The notes under the pieces were generated by a model, which worked only from the letters and a program-made list of their open reading frames with translations, did not search any database and was not told the DNA's origin. 64,000 nucleotides of DNA from assembly GCA_041686935.1 (NCBI GenBank), contig JAWLCW010000004.1, forward strand, positions 248,001-312,000. The letters are read 5' to 3'. Positions 50,798 through 60,478 of the stretch are shown here, in pieces. The position numbers and the translations under genes were made by a program. Position 1 is the stretch's first letter; every line of letters starts with the position of its first letter. The stretch is from Mariniphaga sp041686935. GTDB taxonomy: Bacteria > Bacteroidota > Bacteroidia > Bacteroidales > Prolixibacteraceae.

Positions 50798-53700
50798 ATG
50801 AAAAAACTATGTAAGTTATTAAGCTTTTCAAGAGGAAGCTTGTTTAAAATTGGTTTAAAAATGAAACTACTAGCCGTTTTAATGTTCGCAATATTTGCGG
50901 TTTCGGCAGCCGATAGTTATTCCCAGGCTGTTACTTTCAGCTTAAAGCTAAAAGATGCTACTGTGAGAACAGTTTTCGATCACATCGAAGACCAAAGCGA
51001 GTTCATTTTACTTTATAACGAAAAGTGGGTGGACGTAAATCGTCGGGTGGACATAGATGTTCAAAATGTGACCGTTGAAAAAGTGCTGGATCAAACCTTT
51101 GAAGGTACCGGGAACACATACAAAATTTACGATCGCCAGATTGTAGTTTTAAAGGATGAAAAAGCCGAATTACCAGCCGGTTTACAATTGCAAATTAATG
51201 ATACTCAGATTGAACAGCCTCAGCAAAAAGAGGTTTCAGGCAGAGTTACAGATTCTGGTGGACTGCCGTTGCCTGGTGTATCCGTCATTGTTAAAGGAAC
51301 AACCATTGGAACGGTAACCAATTCAAACGGAGAGTTTTCACTTCGTGTTCCACAGAATGCTGAAATTTTACAACTTTCTTTTGTGGGTATGAAACCGCAG
51401 GAAATTGTAATTGGTGAAAGAACCAGTTTTTCTGTTACAATGGAAGAAGAAACATTTGGTATTGACGAGGTTGTAGCCATAGGATATGGCACTATTAAAA
51501 AAAGTGATATAACAGGTTCTGTTTCTTCTGTTGGTTCAGACGTAATTTCGGCATATCCTTCCATTGGTGCGATTCAGTCTTTGCAGGGAAGAGCTGCCGG
51601 ACTCCAGATAACTGCCAACAATGGTGAACCCGGAGCTTCACAAAAAGTAAGGATTAGAGGCGGAACGTCAATTAATGCAAGCAGTGACCCGATTTTTGTT
51701 ATCGACGGTTTTGTTGGGGCTGCCCTGCCACCGCCGGAAGATATTGAATCCATTGAAATTTTAAAGGATGTTTCGGCCACAGCTATTTATGGTTCCCGAG
51801 GCGCCAATGGTGTAATAATGGTTACCACAAAACGCGGACGAACAGGAAAAGCCAGAATTGAATTGAATACTTCCTATTCTGTTCAAAACGAAATAAACCG
51901 GTTGGATTTATTAAATGCAGATCAGTTTATGGATTACATCCGCGAAGCAAGGCCCAATATTGAACCGGCAGGGGGTAATACCGATTGGCAGAATGAAGTT
52001 TTCAGGACGGGCGCAGTTCAAAATTATCAGCTTTCTGTTTCAGGAGGAAATGAAGCCGTTAATTATTACGTTTCGGGTACTTATTTCGACCAGCAAGGTG
52101 TAATAATCAATTCAGCCTTTAATCGTTTCTCAATCACCAGCAACATTGATATTATAGCCAGTGAAAAATTTAAAATGGGAGTGAATTTGTTTGCCCAAAG
52201 AAATACAAAAGACGGGGTAAGGACTCAGGAAGGTTCCGGCGGGCTTACACCAGGCGTAATTTCCTCTGTGTTTAAGTTTGAACCAGACCAAAATATTTAC
52301 AGACCGAATGGTACTTTTACAATTGGCCGGCTTCATGACCCGATTGATAACCCGTATGCCATTGCAACACAACTGGAAGATGAAGAAGTTAGTGATCGTT
52401 TTCAGGGAAATGCATTTGGTGAATACCAATTGCTTGAACACCTGCGTTTCAGGACCACATTTGGAGCAACTACCAACAGCGGCAGAAGAGGCAGATATTC
52501 TCCTTCAACCCTCCAGGAAGGCAGAAATGTTGGTGGTGGTGATGCCAGAGTGGATGGATGGAAAAGTACACTTTTCCTGAACGAAAATTATCTGACCTAC
52601 GATCGTACTTTTGATGAAATTCACCATCTGACCGCAATGGCAGGGTATTCTTTCCAGTCATCTGTATCTGAAAGCTGGGGCGGAAGAAGTCAGGCTTTCA
52701 TTACTGACGGAATTTCATACTGGAATTTAGGCTCAGGTGCCACACTTCAGGCTCCAAACTCAAGTTTGGTTGACTGGCGCACTTCTTCCTATTACGGAAG
52801 GTTGAACTATGCTTATATGAGCCGGTACCTGTTGACTTTCACTGCAAGGTATGATGGTTCTTCAAACTTCAGCGCCAACAATAAATGGGCATTTTTCCCG
52901 TCAGGTGCTTTTGGCTGGAATATGAAAAATGAATCGTTTATGCAAAATGTGGACTGGATTAGTAACTGGAAATGGAGACTGAGTTATGGTTTTACCGGAA
53001 ACCAGGCCATTTCACCCTACGAAACACTGGCGCGTTTTTCTCCCGTATTTAGCGTAATTGGCGGCAATACAGTGAATGCAGCAAGGCCAACAACAGTTTC
53101 AAACCAAAATTTAACCTGGGAAACAACATCGCAGTTAAATTTAGGGTTGGATATAGGATTTTTAAATGAAAGAATAGCCCTTACACTGGATGCATACCGC
53201 ATGGTAACATCCGACCTCCTTTTCTCTGTTCAGTTGCCCCAGTATTCGGGTTACACAAGCCAAATCAGAAATATTGGCGAAGTTGAGAACAAAGGTTTTG
53301 AAGCAATGGTTTCGTCCAGAAACTTAATCGGAGAATTCCAGTGGAAAATGGATGTTAATATTTCTGCAAACAGAAATAAAATTCTGACACTGCCTGGTGG
53401 CAATGATATTCAGTACGGATCAGGCCCCGGCCATATGGTTGGATTAGGCAATACACAAATTTTACGTGAAGGAGAATCTGTGGGAGTTTTCTACGGCTGG
53501 ATTTATGACGGTGTTTACCAGGAAGGCGATACATTTATTCCCGGCGGGGGCTTTGAACAAGCTGCCGGTGGAGAAAAATTCAGGGATATTGACGGAAGGG
53601 GAACTGACGGACAACTCACCGGTCAGCCCAATGGAACTTTAAATAATGACGACAGAACAATCATTGGTAGTCCGCATCCCGATTTTATTTGGGGTTGGAA

Positions 53701-54181
53701 CAATGACTTTAAATGGAAAAATTTTGATTTGAATTTGTTTTTCCAGGGATCGCAGGGGAATGATATCCTGAGTTATACTTTAATGGAACTTGACCTGATG
53801 GCCGGTATAAACAATGCAACCACCAATGCACTGAATCGCTGGACTCCGCAAAATACCGATACGGATGTTCCAAGGGCTTTGGTAGGCCGCACACGTCGTG
53901 TTTCTACCCGTTGGATTTATGATGGCAGTTATGTCAGGCTGAAAAACCTTTCTTTGGGTTACAACCTGCCGGCTTCTGTGCTGAGAGACCTGGGACTTTC
54001 CAAATTGAGGATTTATGTTAGCGCGCAGAATATTTTTACGATTACAAATTATCCTGGATATGACGCTGAAGTAAATTACAATACTGGCGGTAGTACAAAC
54101 GGTAACCGTAACCTGGGCCTTGATTATGGAAGTTATCCGAATGCCAAATCATACACAGTGGGTGTAAATCTTGGATTTTAA
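50798..54181 (+). CDS. SusC-like TonB-dependent outer-membrane transporter with STN domain
   Basis: An 1127-residue glycan importer. A long signal (about 1-43) is followed by an STN signalling domain (about 45-115; VTFSLKLKDATVRTVFDHI), a carboxypeptidase-D-like domain (about 145-225; SGRVTDSGGLPLPGVSVIVKG), the TonB-box region and plug (about 235-345; DEVVAIGYGTIKKSD, LQGRAAGLQI, VIDGFVG) and a 22-strand barrel to the terminal VGVNLGF. The STN domain means it also signals to the FecR/ECF pair upstream. It works with SusD, 46 bases downstream. Its glycan is not known. Confidence 0.96.
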   Translation: MKKLCKLLSFSRGSLFKIGLKMKLLAVLMFAIFAVSAADSYSQAVTFSLKLKDATVRTVFDHIEDQSEFILLYNEKWVDVNRRVDIDVQNVTVEKVLDQTFEGTGNTYKIYDRQIVVLKDEKAELPAGLQLQINDTQIEQPQQKEVSGRVTDSGGLPLPGVSVIVKGTTIGTVTNSNGEFSLRVPQNAEILQLSFVGMKPQEIVIGERTSFSVTMEEETFGIDEVVAIGYGTIKKSDITGSVSSVGSDVISAYPSIGAIQSLQGRAAGLQITANNGEPGASQKVRIRGGTSINASSDPIFVIDGFVGAALPPPEDIESIEILKDVSATAIYGSRGANGVIMVTTKRGRTGKARIELNTSYSVQNEINRLDLLNADQFMDYIREARPNIEPAGGNTDWQNEVFRTGAVQNYQLSVSGGNEAVNYYVSGTYFDQQGVIINSAFNRFSITSNIDIIASEKFKMGVNLFAQRNTKDGVRTQEGSGGLTPGVISSVFKFEPDQNIYRPNGTFTIGRLHDPIDNPYAIATQLEDEEVSDRFQGNAFGEYQLLEHLRFRTTFGATTNSGRRGRYSPSTLQEGRNVGGGDARVDGWKSTLFLNENYLTYDRTFDEIHHLTAMAGYSFQSSVSESWGGRSQAFITDGISYWNLGSGATLQAPNSSLVDWRTSSYYGRLNYAYMSRYLLTFTARYDGSSNFSANNKWAFFPSGAFGWNMKNESFMQNVDWISNWKWRLSYGFTGNQAISPYETLARFSPVFSVIGGNTVNAARPTTVSNQNLTWETTSQLNLGLDIGFLNERIALTLDAYRMVTSDLLFSVQLPQYSGYTSQIRNIGEVENKGFEAMVSSRNLIGEFQWKMDVNISANRNKILTLPGGNDIQYGSGPGHMVGLGNTQILREGESVGVFYGWIYDGVYQEGDTFIPGGGFEQAAGGEKFRDIDGRGTDGQLTGQPNGTLNNDDRTIIGSPHPDFIWGWNNDFKWKNFDLNLFFQGSQGNDILSYTLMELDLMAGINNATTNALNRWTPQNTDTDVPRALVGRTRRVSTRWIYDGSYVRLKNLSLGYNLPASVLRDLGLSKLRIYVSAQNIFTITNYPGYDAEVNYNTGGSTNGNRNLGLDYGSYPNAKSYTVGVNLGF

Positions 54182-54227
54182 AAGGGAAGTATAATTTGAA
54201 TTATAAAATTTATAAAGCATTGACATT

Positions 54228-55736
54228 ATGAAAAAAATAATATATAGAGTATTGATATTGATACTTGTTTTCAATTTCTCTTCATGTGTTGATTTGGAAG
54301 AGAAACCAATTGGTCTGCTGGCTCCTGAGTCTCTTTTCAAAACCACAAGGGACGTTGAAATTGCAATTTTTGGAGCTTATGGCTGGATTGCATCTGAAAG
54401 AATATACGGCAGGCAATTTGTTTCTGCTGTTATGTTAAGAAGCGACATGGTTGACATTGGCGACCGCGGAACTCCTGCTGAAAGACAACAGGTAAACGAT
54501 TTCAACATGGACGCAAATAATGGTATGGTCCGGGTGTCCTGGCCTTACTGGTATCAGACAATAAGTGCTGTAAACGCAGCAATTTCAGGTGCAGAGAGTC
54601 TTGGTTTGTCTGAGGGAGAAGTAAATCCGTTAATTGCTGAGGCAAGATTTGTCAGAGCCTTCAGTTATTATCATTTGGTAAGGGTTTTTGGCGAGGTTCC
54701 CTATATTGATTATTTTATTACCGATCCTCAGGCAGTTGCTGATATATCCAAAACATCTGTTGATGAAGTTTACCAGGGAATTGTTGCCGATTTGCAATTT
54801 GCAAAAGAATGGCTGCCTGACAGTTACTCAGGAAATATCAAATCGAGGCCTACAAAAGGAACAGCAGCATCTTATCTTTCTTCCGTTTACCTCACAAGGG
54901 AAAATTTTCAAAGTGCATATAGCGAGGCAAAATGGGTAATTGACAACAGGGAAAGATTTGGCTACAGTCTGGAACCTGATTTCCAGGAACTTTTCCGTGC
55001 ATTAAACGGCGACAGGCCGGAGCATATATTTACAGTTGATTTTCTGGGATCTCAAAACGGAGGTGGCGGTGCAAACGATGATCTTATGGCGCCCATGTCT
55101 GGTATCAGGGGAGCAGATCACCAGGGCTGGAGTGTGCTTGTTCCTTCCATGCAGGTTTTTAATACCTGGGATAACAGAGATTACCGTAAATGGGTAAGTT
55201 TTGATGATTCCATAGCCGTTAAAGGTGTTATGGTTCCCTATACAGAATTTGATAATACGCAAAGGCCACACATTGCCAAATATTCAAGATTTCCGGGAAA
55301 TTCAAGTGGCGACGGAAGGTATTCCGATCACAACTATTCTGCATTCAGATATGCTGAAATATTACTGATAGCTGCTGAGGCAGGCGCCGAAGCTAACGGC
55401 GTGAATGCTGAAGTTATTGGATACGTGAACCAAATTCGTGAAAGAGCAAGAAACTGGGCAGGAGAAACCGTTTCATTCCCTGAAAATGTTCCGGCAGGTT
55501 TGAGTAAAGACCAGTTTATCAATTTGGTTATGGAGGAAAGACGTATTGAACTGGCATTTGAATATAAACGCTGGTATGATATTAAACGCAGAAGATTGGG
55601 TGATGAAGTTTTTAAAGGACCCAATGCATTGGAGCCACATGCCAATTTCGATGCATCGCGTGATTATCTGTTTCCGCTTCCTGCAACTGAACTCGATATC
55701 AATCCGAATTTAAGGCCGCAGAATCCCGGTTATTAA
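54228..55736 (+). CDS. SusD-like surface glycan-binding lipoprotein
   Basis: A 502-residue lipoprotein with lipobox FSSC (Cys 20), exposed on the cell surface as lid of the SusC transporter. The TPR-like helical parts show EARFVRAFSYYHLVRVFGEVP, GTAASYLSSVYLTRENF, FRYAEILLIAAEAGAEAN and the C-terminal LVMEERRIELAFEYKRWYDIKRR, all family-typical; the end LFPLPATELDINPNL is the usual RagB/SusD tail. A strong terminator follows, so susC and susD end the transcript started by fecR. Confidence 0.96.
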   Translation: MKKIIYRVLILILVFNFSSCVDLEEKPIGLLAPESLFKTTRDVEIAIFGAYGWIASERIYGRQFVSAVMLRSDMVDIGDRGTPAERQQVNDFNMDANNGMVRVSWPYWYQTISAVNAAISGAESLGLSEGEVNPLIAEARFVRAFSYYHLVRVFGEVPYIDYFITDPQAVADISKTSVDEVYQGIVADLQFAKEWLPDSYSGNIKSRPTKGTAASYLSSVYLTRENFQSAYSEAKWVIDNRERFGYSLEPDFQELFRALNGDRPEHIFTVDFLGSQNGGGGANDDLMAPMSGIRGADHQGWSVLVPSMQVFNTWDNRDYRKWVSFDDSIAVKGVMVPYTEFDNTQRPHIAKYSRFPGNSSGDGRYSDHNYSAFRYAEILLIAAEAGAEANGVNAEVIGYVNQIRERARNWAGETVSFPENVPAGLSKDQFINLVMEERRIELAFEYKRWYDIKRRRLGDEVFKGPNALEPHANFDASRDYLFPLPATELDINPNLRPQNPGY

Positions 55737-55770
55737 GAAATTATTCCAAAAAATTATAAGAAAATACGAG

Positions 55771-55805
55771 AAAGAATGGCTGATTTTTTATCAGCCATTC
55801 TTTTC
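55771..55805 (+). terminator. Strong terminator after susD
   Basis: AAGAATGGCTGA (55772-55783) pairs perfectly with TCAGCCATTCTT (55791-55802) around a T-rich seven-base loop, followed by T-rich sequence. Confidence 0.88.
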
Positions 55806-55921
55806 TTAAAATTTCTTAAAATTAATTTGAACCAAAAAAAAATCTTTTTTTTGAAAATGATTGAAATTTTCCGGTTGGAAAAATCAAAATTAAAGTTGGT
55901 AATTTTCTCAATTTGACTGTT

Positions 55922-56404
55922 ATGCAAAAAAGAAGCACTTATTCAAAACTCCAGTTAACCTCGCTTGTTTTGCTCCGTTTCCTTATCGGCTGGCACATTT
56001 TATACGAAGGTATTGCCAAGTTACTGAATCCCCAGTGGTCTTCACTCAGTTTTTTGCAGCAATCGCACGGTGTGCTGTCGGGATTTGCAGAATGGGCAAC
56101 TTCGTCGGAAAACATATTAAGTGTGGTTGATTTTCTGAACATCTGGGGACTGATTGCCATTGGGCTGGGACTTTTGCTCGGACTTTTTGCACGACCGGCC
56201 GCAATTGCAGGGGCAGTATTAATTTTTGTTTATTATCTGAACACTCCTCCGCTTATCGGGGTGGAATACATTTTACCGGTTGACGGGAATTACATTATAG
56301 TTGATAAAACTTTAATTGAAGCAGCTTCACTCTGCGTTCTCGCACTTTTTCCCACAAGCACAATATTTGGCCTGGATGCTATTTTAATTAAACGAAAACA
56401 TTAA
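55922..56404 (+). CDS. DoxX-family membrane protein
   Basis: A 160-residue inner-membrane protein with four helices, starting at the ATG of MQKRSTYSKLQL; the frame can be read three codons further up from TTG, which is not needed. Family features are LLRFLIGWHILYEGIAKLLNP and WGLIAIGLGLLLGLFARPAAIAGAVLI. DoxX-type proteins were first described as quinone-linked subunits but most have no known role; in PULs they often precede an exported oxidoreductase, as here, possibly for electron transfer. Confidence 0.85.
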   Translation: MQKRSTYSKLQLTSLVLLRFLIGWHILYEGIAKLLNPQWSSLSFLQQSHGVLSGFAEWATSSENILSVVDFLNIWGLIAIGLGLLLGLFARPAAIAGAVLIFVYYLNTPPLIGVEYILPVDGNYIIVDKTLIEAASLCVLALFPTSTIFGLDAILIKRKH

Positions 56405-56424
56405 TTGTTGGGAGGATTTTTGGC

Positions 56425-58026
56425 ATGGATGATAAGATGAATAAAGGACAGGAAAAGATAAAAAGAGGCGATTTGAATTCAAAAAGCCAGGGAATGGGAA
56501 GGCGAACGGTCTTAAAAGCTCTGGCAGGATTGCCGGTGGCTGGAATTCTGGGATGGCAGGTTTTGAAAAAGACCAGGTTCGATTCTGATAAACGAAATTC
56601 TGTAATAAAAGAACTGGGGCTTGATTCCATTGAATTTCCGGTTTCTGATTACGGTTCCCAAAAACATTCAGGAGATTTAATCCGAATTGGTATTATTGGT
56701 TTTGGCACCCGGGGAAATCAATTGTCGAATGCACTTGGGTTTATGCATCCTGATGATACAAAAACAAGAATGGAGCGCAATACCTTAAACGAATGGCTTG
56801 AGCAGGAATACCTGAATATAGCCATTACAGGTGTTTGTGATGTTTTTGACCTTCATGCAGAAAAAGGTTTGGCGGCCGCTTCCAACGAAATCCGGCCCGG
56901 CGGACAGGATGCTCCCAAATTGCCGGTAAAACGCTACAATACTTACCAGGAAATGCTTGCCGATGAAAATATTGACGCAGTAATCATTGCCACACCCGAC
57001 CACCATCATGCCCGAATTTCAGTTGAGGCTGCCAAAGCCGGAAAGCATATTTACTGTGAAAAAAGCCCTGCATTGCATGAAGATGAATTGGATGAACTGT
57101 ATTCCACAATAAAAAACAGTAGTATCGTTTACCAGTTGGGACATCAGATTACGCAGAGTATTGTTTTCCAGCAGGCCAAAGAAATCATTAAAAGGAATAT
57201 TCTGGGAAAAATAACGCTTATTGAAACCACTACTAACCGGAATACGGCAGAAGGAGCATGGATAAGGCACCTTGATGCAAACGGAAACCCAAAACCCGGA
57301 GATGAAAAAAGTATAGACTGGAATCAGTGGCTTGGAACTGCACCTTATGTTCCGTTCAGTATCGACCGTTTTTATAGTTGGACCAAATGGTTCGACTACG
57401 ACCACGGGATGATTGGCCAGCTTTTTACCCACGAATATGATGCAGTAAACCAGTTACTTCATATTGGCATTCCCAAATCTGTAAGTTCTTCGGGTGGAAT
57501 ATATCACTGGAAAGACAACCGCGATATGCCCGACTCGCTGCATTGTGTTTTTGAATATCCAAATCATGAATTAACCCTTCTTTACAGCGGAAACCTGGCT
57601 TCGAGCCGAAGCCGCGGTAGGGTGTTTATGGGAAATGATGCCTCGATGGAACTGGGTAACAACGCCGTAATCACTGCCGACAGGAACTCGACACGGTATG
57701 CCGGTGCCATAAAATCCGGTGCAATTGATCCGGGTTCACCCATGATTTCATTCAATCCGGCTGCCGGACAGATAGATGCGGTTACATCAGCATCCGAAAG
57801 ATATTATGCAGCGCGGGGACTTACCACCACCACAATCAATGGGCGAAGAGTGGATGTTACCCATCTTCATTTAAGGGAATGGTTGAATTGCATTAGAAAT
57901 GGAGGCACGCCAAGTGCCAACATCGAAATGGCTTACCAGGAAGGAATAACCTGTATCATGGCGCATGAATCATATTTACAGAAAAGAACAGTGGAGTGGG
58001 ATGATGTGAGAAGGAAAATTGTGTAA
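56425..58026 (+). CDS. Exported Gfo/Idh/MocA-family oxidoreductase, long form
   Basis: A 533-residue oxidoreductase with a Tat-like N-terminus (GRRTVLKALAGLPVAGILGWQVLKK at about 25-50). The Rossmann part (about 85-235) has IRIGIIGFGTRGNQ and CEKSPALHEDEL, where the usual EKP reads EKS; the C-terminal part ends in TINGRRVDVTHLHLREW. An insertion of about 30 residues after the nucleotide-binding loop makes it longer than ~400-residue members. It is 20 bases after the DoxX gene and likely oxidises a sugar in the periplasm, passing electrons onward. Confidence 0.9.
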   Translation: MDDKMNKGQEKIKRGDLNSKSQGMGRRTVLKALAGLPVAGILGWQVLKKTRFDSDKRNSVIKELGLDSIEFPVSDYGSQKHSGDLIRIGIIGFGTRGNQLSNALGFMHPDDTKTRMERNTLNEWLEQEYLNIAITGVCDVFDLHAEKGLAAASNEIRPGGQDAPKLPVKRYNTYQEMLADENIDAVIIATPDHHHARISVEAAKAGKHIYCEKSPALHEDELDELYSTIKNSSIVYQLGHQITQSIVFQQAKEIIKRNILGKITLIETTTNRNTAEGAWIRHLDANGNPKPGDEKSIDWNQWLGTAPYVPFSIDRFYSWTKWFDYDHGMIGQLFTHEYDAVNQLLHIGIPKSVSSSGGIYHWKDNRDMPDSLHCVFEYPNHELTLLYSGNLASSRSRGRVFMGNDASMELGNNAVITADRNSTRYAGAIKSGAIDPGSPMISFNPAAGQIDAVTSASERYYAARGLTTTTINGRRVDVTHLHLREWLNCIRNGGTPSANIEMAYQEGITCIMAHESYLQKRTVEWDDVRRKIV

Positions 58027-58098
58027 TAGATTAATATACAAGTACAAGTCTTTTAAAAAATCATCAAATAGTAAATTCTATATTTTGATCCACTATTT

Positions 58099-59226
58099 AT
58101 GGAAGTTGCCGGTGTTGCTGAAAAAAGGAAGAGTGAACGACTTCAGTCGCTCGATGTTCTGAGAGGTTTTGATATGTTTTGGATAATTGGTGGGGGAGCG
58201 CTTGTTATCCGGTTGTCACAACTTGAATTTTTAAGTTTTATAGAACCGCTTGCCATCCAGATGACTCATGTTGAGTTTGAGGGATTTCGCTTCTGGGATT
58301 TGATTTTTCCATTATTTATGTTTATTTCCGGTGTAACAATCCCGTATGCCATTCTCTCAAAATTGGAAAAAGGAGTGGAAAAGAGAAAATTGCAGATTCG
58401 TATTGTTAAGCGGGCCTTGATTTTAGTTTTGTTTGGAATTTTATACAACGGAACCTTGCAGAAAGGTTTTACCGATATTCGTTTTGCAAGTGTTCTGGGG
58501 CAAATTGGTCTGGCATACCTCATTGGAGCTACAATAGTTTTACAGGCCAAATCAGTTAAGGTTCATTTGGTTTGGCTGATTTTTATAATTCTCCTGATTT
58601 CGGCATTGCAACTGGTTGTTCCTGTTCCCGGATACGGAGCAGGATGGTTCGACCCGGTAAAAGGAATGAATGCATATATTGATCAAATGCTGTTGCCAGG
58701 GCACTTTTCTTCTGAAACGTATGACAGGCTGGGAATTCTTTGCATCATTTCAGCATCTGTCTTGGTTCTGATGGGATATTTTGCCGGAAGAATGCTGCGA
58801 AACCAGGAATTGTCACAAACCCGAAAAACCATTTGGTTATTAAGCTCAGGTTTTCTTCTTGTTATATTTTCCCTGGTTTTGTCGTCTGTTTATCCGGTTG
58901 TTAAAAATTTCTGGACTACGACATTCAATTTTCTGACAGGCGGAATCAGTTTGATCCTTCTTGCCGTATTTTATTATTTTATCGACGTGAGAAAGGTGGG
59001 TGGAAGTGGATTATCGGAAATTTTCTTTTTTTTCAAAGTTATCGGGTTGAATTCTATAACAATTTATATGGCTGCAAGGATAATTCCTTTTTGGGAAATA
59101 TCAAGGTTTTTCACCGGTTGGCTTATTGAACCGCTTGGCAGTTGGATTATGATTGCAGGCGTAATTATTTTGGAGTGGTTGCTGCTTTATTATCTTTACA
59201 GGCAAAAGATATTTTTAAAAGTATAA
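58099..59226 (+). CDS. DUF5009/HGSNAT-like multi-pass membrane protein
   Basis: A 375-residue inner-membrane protein with about ten helices. It has the family's start LQSLDVLRGFDMFWIIGGGALV and FRFWDLIFPLFMFISGVTIPYAI, with IGLNSITIYMAARII near the end. The family is related to heparan-alpha-glucosaminide N-acetyltransferase, which moves acetyl groups across a membrane to glucosamine. Bacterial members are found in glycan-use loci; transport of acetyl to an amino sugar is possible but not shown. Confidence 0.88.
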   Translation: MEVAGVAEKRKSERLQSLDVLRGFDMFWIIGGGALVIRLSQLEFLSFIEPLAIQMTHVEFEGFRFWDLIFPLFMFISGVTIPYAILSKLEKGVEKRKLQIRIVKRALILVLFGILYNGTLQKGFTDIRFASVLGQIGLAYLIGATIVLQAKSVKVHLVWLIFIILLISALQLVVPVPGYGAGWFDPVKGMNAYIDQMLLPGHFSSETYDRLGILCIISASVLVLMGYFAGRMLRNQELSQTRKTIWLLSSGFLLVIFSLVLSSVYPVVKNFWTTTFNFLTGGISLILLAVFYYFIDVRKVGGSGLSEIFFFFKVIGLNSITIYMAARIIPFWEISRFFTGWLIEPLGSWIMIAGVIILEWLLLYYLYRQKIFLKV

Positions 59227-59237
59227 AACGGATAACC

Positions 59238-60467
59238 ATGCAATGGCTTAAAAACTTAAAAATCTACTTTAAATCCCTTGGTCCAGGCTTTATTATCGCT
59301 TCGGTAGTATTGGGGCCGGGCAGCATTACCGTTTCGTCGCGGATGGGTTCGGAGCACGGGTATGCATTTTTATGGGTAATCGTGCTGGCTGCAATTTCAA
59401 TGTATATCTACACGTCTATGGGCGCGCGGTTTGGAACTACCAGCAACGAGTCCATACTTCAATCCATTGCCGGAAATTACGGCAGGTGGTTTTCGGCGAT
59501 TATTGGCATTTCCGCGTTTTTGGCAGCATCAAGTTTTCAATTCGGGAACAATCTTGGAGTGGGCATCGCCATGCAAGGCATTACCGGCATTGATGAAAGG
59601 ATATGGCCACTGATATTTACTCCTTCAGCTATTGTGCTGCTTTTTTGGGCAAAAAACCTGTACAAGGTTCTCGAAAAGCTGATGATGTTTCTGGTAATGA
59701 TTATGATTCTGGCTTTCCTGTTTAACCTGTTGCTTACAAAACCCGCTGTAAGTGATATTGCCGGTGGTTTTGTACCCCATTCATTTTCATTCGATTCCCT
59801 TGATATAATTGCCGCGCTGGTGGGTACCACATTTGTGTTGCATGCAGCTTTGTACCAGTCCTATCTGGCACAAAACAAAGGATGGAAGGTTGCGGATATG
59901 AAAAAGGGACTCAAGGATTCGTATGCAGGAATTTTTATGCTCGCGCTCATTTCGATATTAATAATTGTTACTTCAGCAACGGCATTGCATCCATTGGGTA
60001 TTACGGTAAATTCTGCGGCTGATATGGCACTGCAGCTTGAATCACTTTTCGGAAGTTATGCCAAAATAATATTTAGCATTGGTTTGTGTGCCGCTGCTTT
60101 TTCTTCGCTAATGGTGAATGCGGTAATGGGGGGAGGACTGCTTTCCGATGGGCTCGGGCTTGGCCGGACCATGAATGAAAAAATGCCGAAAGTATTTACC
60201 ACCATTGCCCTGTTGTTGGGAATGGTTATTGCCGTATTCTTTCGCGGTAATGTGATTTATGCCCTGATTCTTGCTCAGGCTTCTTCCATACTGGCTGTTC
60301 CGCTAATCGCTTTCGGTATGTTTCTTATTCTGAATAACCGGAAAGTGATGGGTCAGTTGAAAAACAACCCGTGGCAAAACTTTCTGGCCGTTTTTGGTTT
60401 CATATTAATCAGCTTGATGGTTTACCTGATGTATAGCAGAATTATTGGATATCTGCAATCGCTTTAA
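59238..60467 (+). CDS. Nramp-like transporter without canonical metal site
   Basis: A 409-residue, 11-helix protein of the Nramp fold. The first ATG that suits the family is MQWLKNLKIYFKSLGPGF; an earlier frame start overlaps the previous gene by 85 bases. The motif DPGN of TM1 here reads GPGS (26-29), and MPH of TM6 reads VLH (200-202), so the Asp, Asn and Met that bind Mn or Fe in real Nramps are gone. Overall order and the LGPGSITVSSR, VGTTFVLHAALYQ and late helices still place it in the superfamily. The substrate is probably not a transition metal. Confidence 0.82.
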   Translation: MQWLKNLKIYFKSLGPGFIIASVVLGPGSITVSSRMGSEHGYAFLWVIVLAAISMYIYTSMGARFGTTSNESILQSIAGNYGRWFSAIIGISAFLAASSFQFGNNLGVGIAMQGITGIDERIWPLIFTPSAIVLLFWAKNLYKVLEKLMMFLVMIMILAFLFNLLLTKPAVSDIAGGFVPHSFSFDSLDIIAALVGTTFVLHAALYQSYLAQNKGWKVADMKKGLKDSYAGIFMLALISILIIVTSATALHPLGITVNSAADMALQLESLFGSYAKIIFSIGLCAAAFSSLMVNAVMGGGLLSDGLGLGRTMNEKMPKVFTTIALLLGMVIAVFFRGNVIYALILAQASSILAVPLIAFGMFLILNNRKVMGQLKNNPWQNFLAVFGFILISLMVYLMYSRIIGYLQSL

Positions 60468-60478
60468 TTTTGAAAAAG

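Noticed and set aside
59142..59237. Longer start of the Nramp-like gene
   Set aside because: The extra 32 residues overlap the preceding gene by 85 bases and are Cys/Arg-rich without family match; the ATG at 59238 begins the conserved part.
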